From Planctopirus ephydatiae (GTDB lineage: Bacteria; Planctomycetota; Planctomycetia; Planctomycetales; Planctomycetaceae): a stretch of 64,000 nt of DNA. The translations under genes were made by a program, and so were the position numbers. Below, piece after piece: positions 61,802 to 64,000 of the stretch. How positions within the stretch are numbered: the stretch's first letter is position 1; the number at the start of each line of letters is the position of its first letter. The notes below the pieces were generated by a model. It ran no database searches and was not told where the DNA came from. It worked only from the letters and a program-made list of their open reading frames with translations. The stretch lies in NCBI RefSeq assembly GCF_007752345.1, contig NZ_CP036299.1:3683501-3747500 (forward strand). Direction: 5' to 3'.

Positions 61802-63442
61802 ATGCGAGAAACACAGCGAACTCTTATTTTTGCCGGTGTGGCCTTAGTTGCACTGGTGGCCGCACTTTTCGCTGGGCCATCGACTCCGAAGCCCCCCAAG
61901 GATTTCGACTCGGTCGGTAAGGAGTTCTTCCCGGAATTCACTAACACCTCGGATGCGAAATCTCTGGAGGTTGTCTCCTATGATAAGGAAACCGCTGAGG
62001 CCCGAGTTTTTGCTGTCGACTTCAAAGATGGCGTGTGGAAAATTCCTTCGAGGCACAACTATCCGGCGGACGGTAAAGACCGTCTCGCTAAAACCGCTGT
62101 TTCCATGTCGGGCATCAAGCGTGAGAAGTTGATCAGTCGGCAGCCCTCTCAATATGGTGACTTCGATGTGATCGACCCGCTCTCCGAAGATACAACTCAA
62201 CTGACAGGTCGCGGCCAGCGAATCACCCTAAAAGACGAGAATGGTAAAGTTCTGGCCTCCTATGTGATTGGTAAAGCTGTTCCCGGCCACAACGGCCAGT
62301 TTTACATTCGTCCACTCGACTCCAATGACAAGAATGTCTATGCAGCCAAGCTGAACATCAATCTCTCAACTCGATTTGCCGATTGGATTGAGCCTGACCT
62401 GCTCAAACTTGAAGCGAATAACATCAAGACCATCATCATCGATAAGTACACAGTGGATGAGAATCGTGGTCGTTTGATGGGCCGCGAGACGAATCAACTG
62501 ACACGAGAGAAGCCGACTGATCCCTGGGTCATGACAGGTCTTGATCCTTCCAAAGAGGAAGTGAATGAGACCGAAATGAAAAAACTGGTCGATGGCCTCG
62601 ACAATCTGAAAATTGTCGGTGTCCGCCCCAAGCCGGCGAGACTCAGCCGCGATCTGAAGTTTGACAAAGGCATTGCCATCGACCCAGCCACTCAAATGGA
62701 TTTACTGTCCAGTGGCTTCTTCCCTGTCAAATCGGAAGACGGAGCCTCCGAGATCTATTCCAAAGAAGGTGATCTCGTAGCCATGACCGACGAGGGTGTG
62801 GTCTATGTCCTGCGGTTTGGCAATGTTTTTAATGGAACCGAAGAGGAAGTGGAATTTGGCTTCGCCAATCGAGACGAATCCAAAGATACCGACACGAAGA
62901 AGGCCGATGAGAATTCGCAGGATCCCAAAACGAGTCAACCAACCAGTACCGATCCGGCCAAAGCGAAGAATCGTTACCTGTTCGTGATGGCACAATTTAA
63001 CCCTGAAGCCTTAGGGCCGAAGCCCGCACCGCCCATTGAACCTAAACCGTTCGTCATGCCGGAGGGTGTAAAACCTGCGGATTCCGCCGCGACAGGCGAT
63101 GGCCCAGCCAGTGGGACGGCACCGGCGAATACGACCTTAAGTGCTGATGACATCGCCGCTGCCCAGAAAGCCGCCGCCGAAGCACAGGCCCGTTTTTTGG
63201 AAGAGACTCGCAAGTACAAGGACGAGCTGCAGGAATGGGAAACGAAGAAAATGTTTGGCGAAAAACAGGTCAAGCAGCTCAATCAGCGTTTTGCGGATTG
63301 GTACTACGTGATCAGTTCTGACAGTTTCGACGCTTTGCAGCAGGGTCGTAAAACGCTTATTCAACCCAAAAAAGCTGAAGAAACCACCGGTCAACCTGCC
63401 GCTCCAACCCCACCGGGAATCACTCTTCCAGGGGCTCTATAA
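61802..63442 (+). CDS. DUF4340 protein, membrane-anchored, partner of the Gld-like ABC transporter
   Basis: The 546-residue protein has one N-terminal span (about 8-24) and a large extracytoplasmic part that fits DUF4340, usually found next to ABC_transp_aux/GldG genes. Visible parts are 'VVSYDKETAEARVFAVDFKDGVWKIPS', 'ITLKDENGKVLASYVIGK' and 'DPWVMTGLDP'. A long Lys/Asp/Ser-rich insert (about 355-390) and a coiled-coil-prone Ala/Gln/Glu segment (about 440-495) lie in the C-terminal third. The adjacent ABC permease-GldG gene and DUF4340 gene are separated by 208 bases. The function is unknown; it is inferred to be a periplasmic subunit of the same complex. Confidence 0.88.
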   Translation: MRETQRTLIFAGVALVALVAALFAGPSTPKPPKDFDSVGKEFFPEFTNTSDAKSLEVVSYDKETAEARVFAVDFKDGVWKIPSRHNYPADGKDRLAKTAVSMSGIKREKLISRQPSQYGDFDVIDPLSEDTTQLTGRGQRITLKDENGKVLASYVIGKAVPGHNGQFYIRPLDSNDKNVYAAKLNINLSTRFADWIEPDLLKLEANNIKTIIIDKYTVDENRGRLMGRETNQLTREKPTDPWVMTGLDPSKEEVNETEMKKLVDGLDNLKIVGVRPKPARLSRDLKFDKGIAIDPATQMDLLSSGFFPVKSEDGASEIYSKEGDLVAMTDEGVVYVLRFGNVFNGTEEEVEFGFANRDESKDTDTKKADENSQDPKTSQPTSTDPAKAKNRYLFVMAQFNPEALGPKPAPPIEPKPFVMPEGVKPADSAATGDGPASGTAPANTTLSADDIAAAQKAAAEAQARFLEETRKYKDELQEWETKKMFGEKQVKQLNQRFADWYYVISSDSFDALQQGRKTLIQPKKAEETTGQPAAPTPPGITLPGAL

Positions 63443-63714
63443 ACCATCGCCTTGTTTGAGATTTGTCGGCGTGCTGGCAGAAACAGTCAACATTGGCAGC
63501 TTGCGAGCAGAAAAAAGCACTCGGTGATTTACCGATATGTTGTGTGCCAACCACCGACAACTGGCAGATCGATGTCGAGTGAATTATCGCAAGCATTTAC
63601 ACCACAGAAGTTTATGACGAATCGATAGAGCTTTGCCGGTAAAAGCTGCCAGTCGAGTGATTCGCCAAAATTGAAGATAGTGCGATTGGCAGTTGTGCCG
63701 ATATTTCCCCAAGT
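63443..63714. other. Intergenic region after the DUF4340 gene
   Basis: About 270 bases with no supported gene, ending at the hairpin at 63715. A minus-strand ORF there (63529-63819) has no recognisable features and runs across the terminator and the next gene's start. Confidence 0.35.
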
Positions 63715-63756
63715 GAGGGCTGGCGCCTGATGCTTGTTGGGTGCGCCCTCATTTTT
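63715..63756 (+). terminator. Terminator- or attenuator-like hairpin just before the thioredoxin-fold gene
   Basis: GAGGGC (63715-63720) pairs with GCCCTC (63745-63750). After a two-base bulge GCGCC pairs with GGTGC (one G-T pair). ATTTTT (63751-63756) follows. The hairpin ends about 12 bases before the start codon of the next gene and overlaps its leader, so it could stop upstream transcription or attenuate the downstream gene. Confidence 0.65.
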
Positions 63757-63768
63757 GGGGGCCAAAGC

Positions 63769-64000
63769 ATGTATCGCCGGACATTCCTGCAGGCATTTCT
63801 CAGCACTTGTGCAGCGCAACCCTTGCTGAGCCAGTTATCGATGGCTTCCGAGACCTCGAAGGTCAACTGGTTTACTGCACTCAAACCAGCCCATAAGCAG
63901 GCCCTTTCGAGGCAAAAGCCCCTGCTGATAATCTTTGGTGCCAGCTGGTGCGGATTCTGCCATAAACTTGAGAAGGAAACTCTTGGCGATAAACGGCTTG
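63769..64000 (+). CDS. Thioredoxin-fold protein with Tat-like leader, cut by the window end
   Basis: The gene runs off the right edge; 77 residues are visible. Residues 1-25 begin with 'MYRRTFLQAFLSTC', a twin-arginine-like leader with hydrophobic core and Ser/Ala-rich end. A thioredoxin start follows: 'KPLLIIFGASWCGFCHKLEKET', with the CxxC active site Cys-Gly-Phe-Cys near residues 62-65. It is probably an exported thiol-disulfide protein. GGGGG lies about 7 bases upstream of the ATG at 63769, but a start at ATG 63730 is also open. The family (DsbD-like, TlpA-like or thiol-peroxidase partner) cannot be fixed from the visible part. Confidence 0.8.
   Translation, partial: MYRRTFLQAFLSTCAAQPLLSQLSMASETSKVNWFTALKPAHKQALSRQKPLLIIFGASWCGFCHKLEKETLGDKRL

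Noticed and set aside
1-64000. CRISPR arrays, transposases, integrases, phage genes, rRNA and tRNA genes
   Set aside because: None seen on either strand; no regularly spaced repeats, no DDE or recombinase motifs and no tRNA-like cloverleaf.

Overview
The window (about 53% G+C by eye) looks like chromosomal DNA of a planctomycete of the Planctomycetaceae type, plausibly close to Planctopirus/Schlesneria; this is inference from gene content. The pointers are: a DUF1501 protein beside a DUF1549/DUF1553 protein with a planctomycete-type cytochrome c motif, a second protein with two such CxxCH motifs, three Hanks-type Ser/Thr kinases of different architecture, an FHA-GAF-PP2C phosphatase, an elongation factor G of the planctomycete/spirochaete/mitochondrial type, many twin-arginine or Sec leaders, and mostly single-gene transcription units scattered over both strands. 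I see no rRNA, tRNA, CRISPR array, insertion sequence, integrase or phage gene. This is core and lineage-specific chromosome, not an island.

Layout. 1-5.3 kb (+): a secretin-STN-like protein open at the left edge, an SppA-type protease, a uronate-isomerase-like amidohydrolase and the FHA-GAF-PP2C phosphatase, ending in a strong terminator. 5.4-13 kb (-): secreted hydrolases (esterase-SMP30 fusion, alpha/beta hydrolase) and the DUF1501/DUF1549-1553 pair. 13.3-17.2 kb (-): fusA with a clear terminator, then threonine aldolase. 17.4-21.6 kb (+): a compact run hisD, serine hydrolase, ThiO-like oxidase, dtd. 21.9-30.2 kb (-): accA, kinase, orphan membrane-fusion protein, RsmC-like and RlmI-like methyltransferases, response regulator and a small membrane protein. 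30.4-34.7 kb (+): a giant kinase with a beta-helix C-terminus and a putative HEIGH metallopeptidase. 34.7-36.7 kb (-): a two-CxxCH protein whose C-terminus resembles an inactivated metallopeptidase. 37-38 kb: larE, converging on a multi-spanning kinase (38-39.8 kb, -). 40.1-41.4 kb (-): glyA. 41.8-45.4 kb (+): a BRCT-MerR-TPR fusion, a membrane-anchored Pro-rich protein translationally coupled to scpB, and a tiny conserved-looking gene. 45.5-47.8 kb (-): Tat-leader protein, Nudix-like protein, trpC. 47.9-52 kb (+): CPBP protease, tyrS, Gfo/Idh/MocA oxidoreductase, NADAR protein. 52-54.7 kb (-): topA with a histone-like tail. 55-63.4 kb (+): a PpiD-like protein followed by a Gld-like ABC locus (ATPase; fused permease-GldG; DUF4340 protein). 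The window ends inside a thioredoxin-fold gene that has a Tat-like leader.

How genes may work together. The clearest functional groupings are the ABC ATPase/permease-auxiliary/DUF4340 set (cell-envelope transport or gliding-like complex, possibly with the PpiD-like protein upstream), the hisD-hydrolase-ThiO-dtd run (amino-acid, perhaps D-amino-acid, handling), the DUF1501/DUF1549 pair, and the overlapping Pro-rich protein/scpB pair. I did not find a clear defence or mobile system. The most unusual protein-level signals are the BRCT-MerR-TPR fusion, the HEIGH protein, the apparent pseudo-peptidase fused to CxxCH motifs and the fused GldF-GldG protein. Assignments rest on reading the sequence and remembered family motifs; no database search was run.
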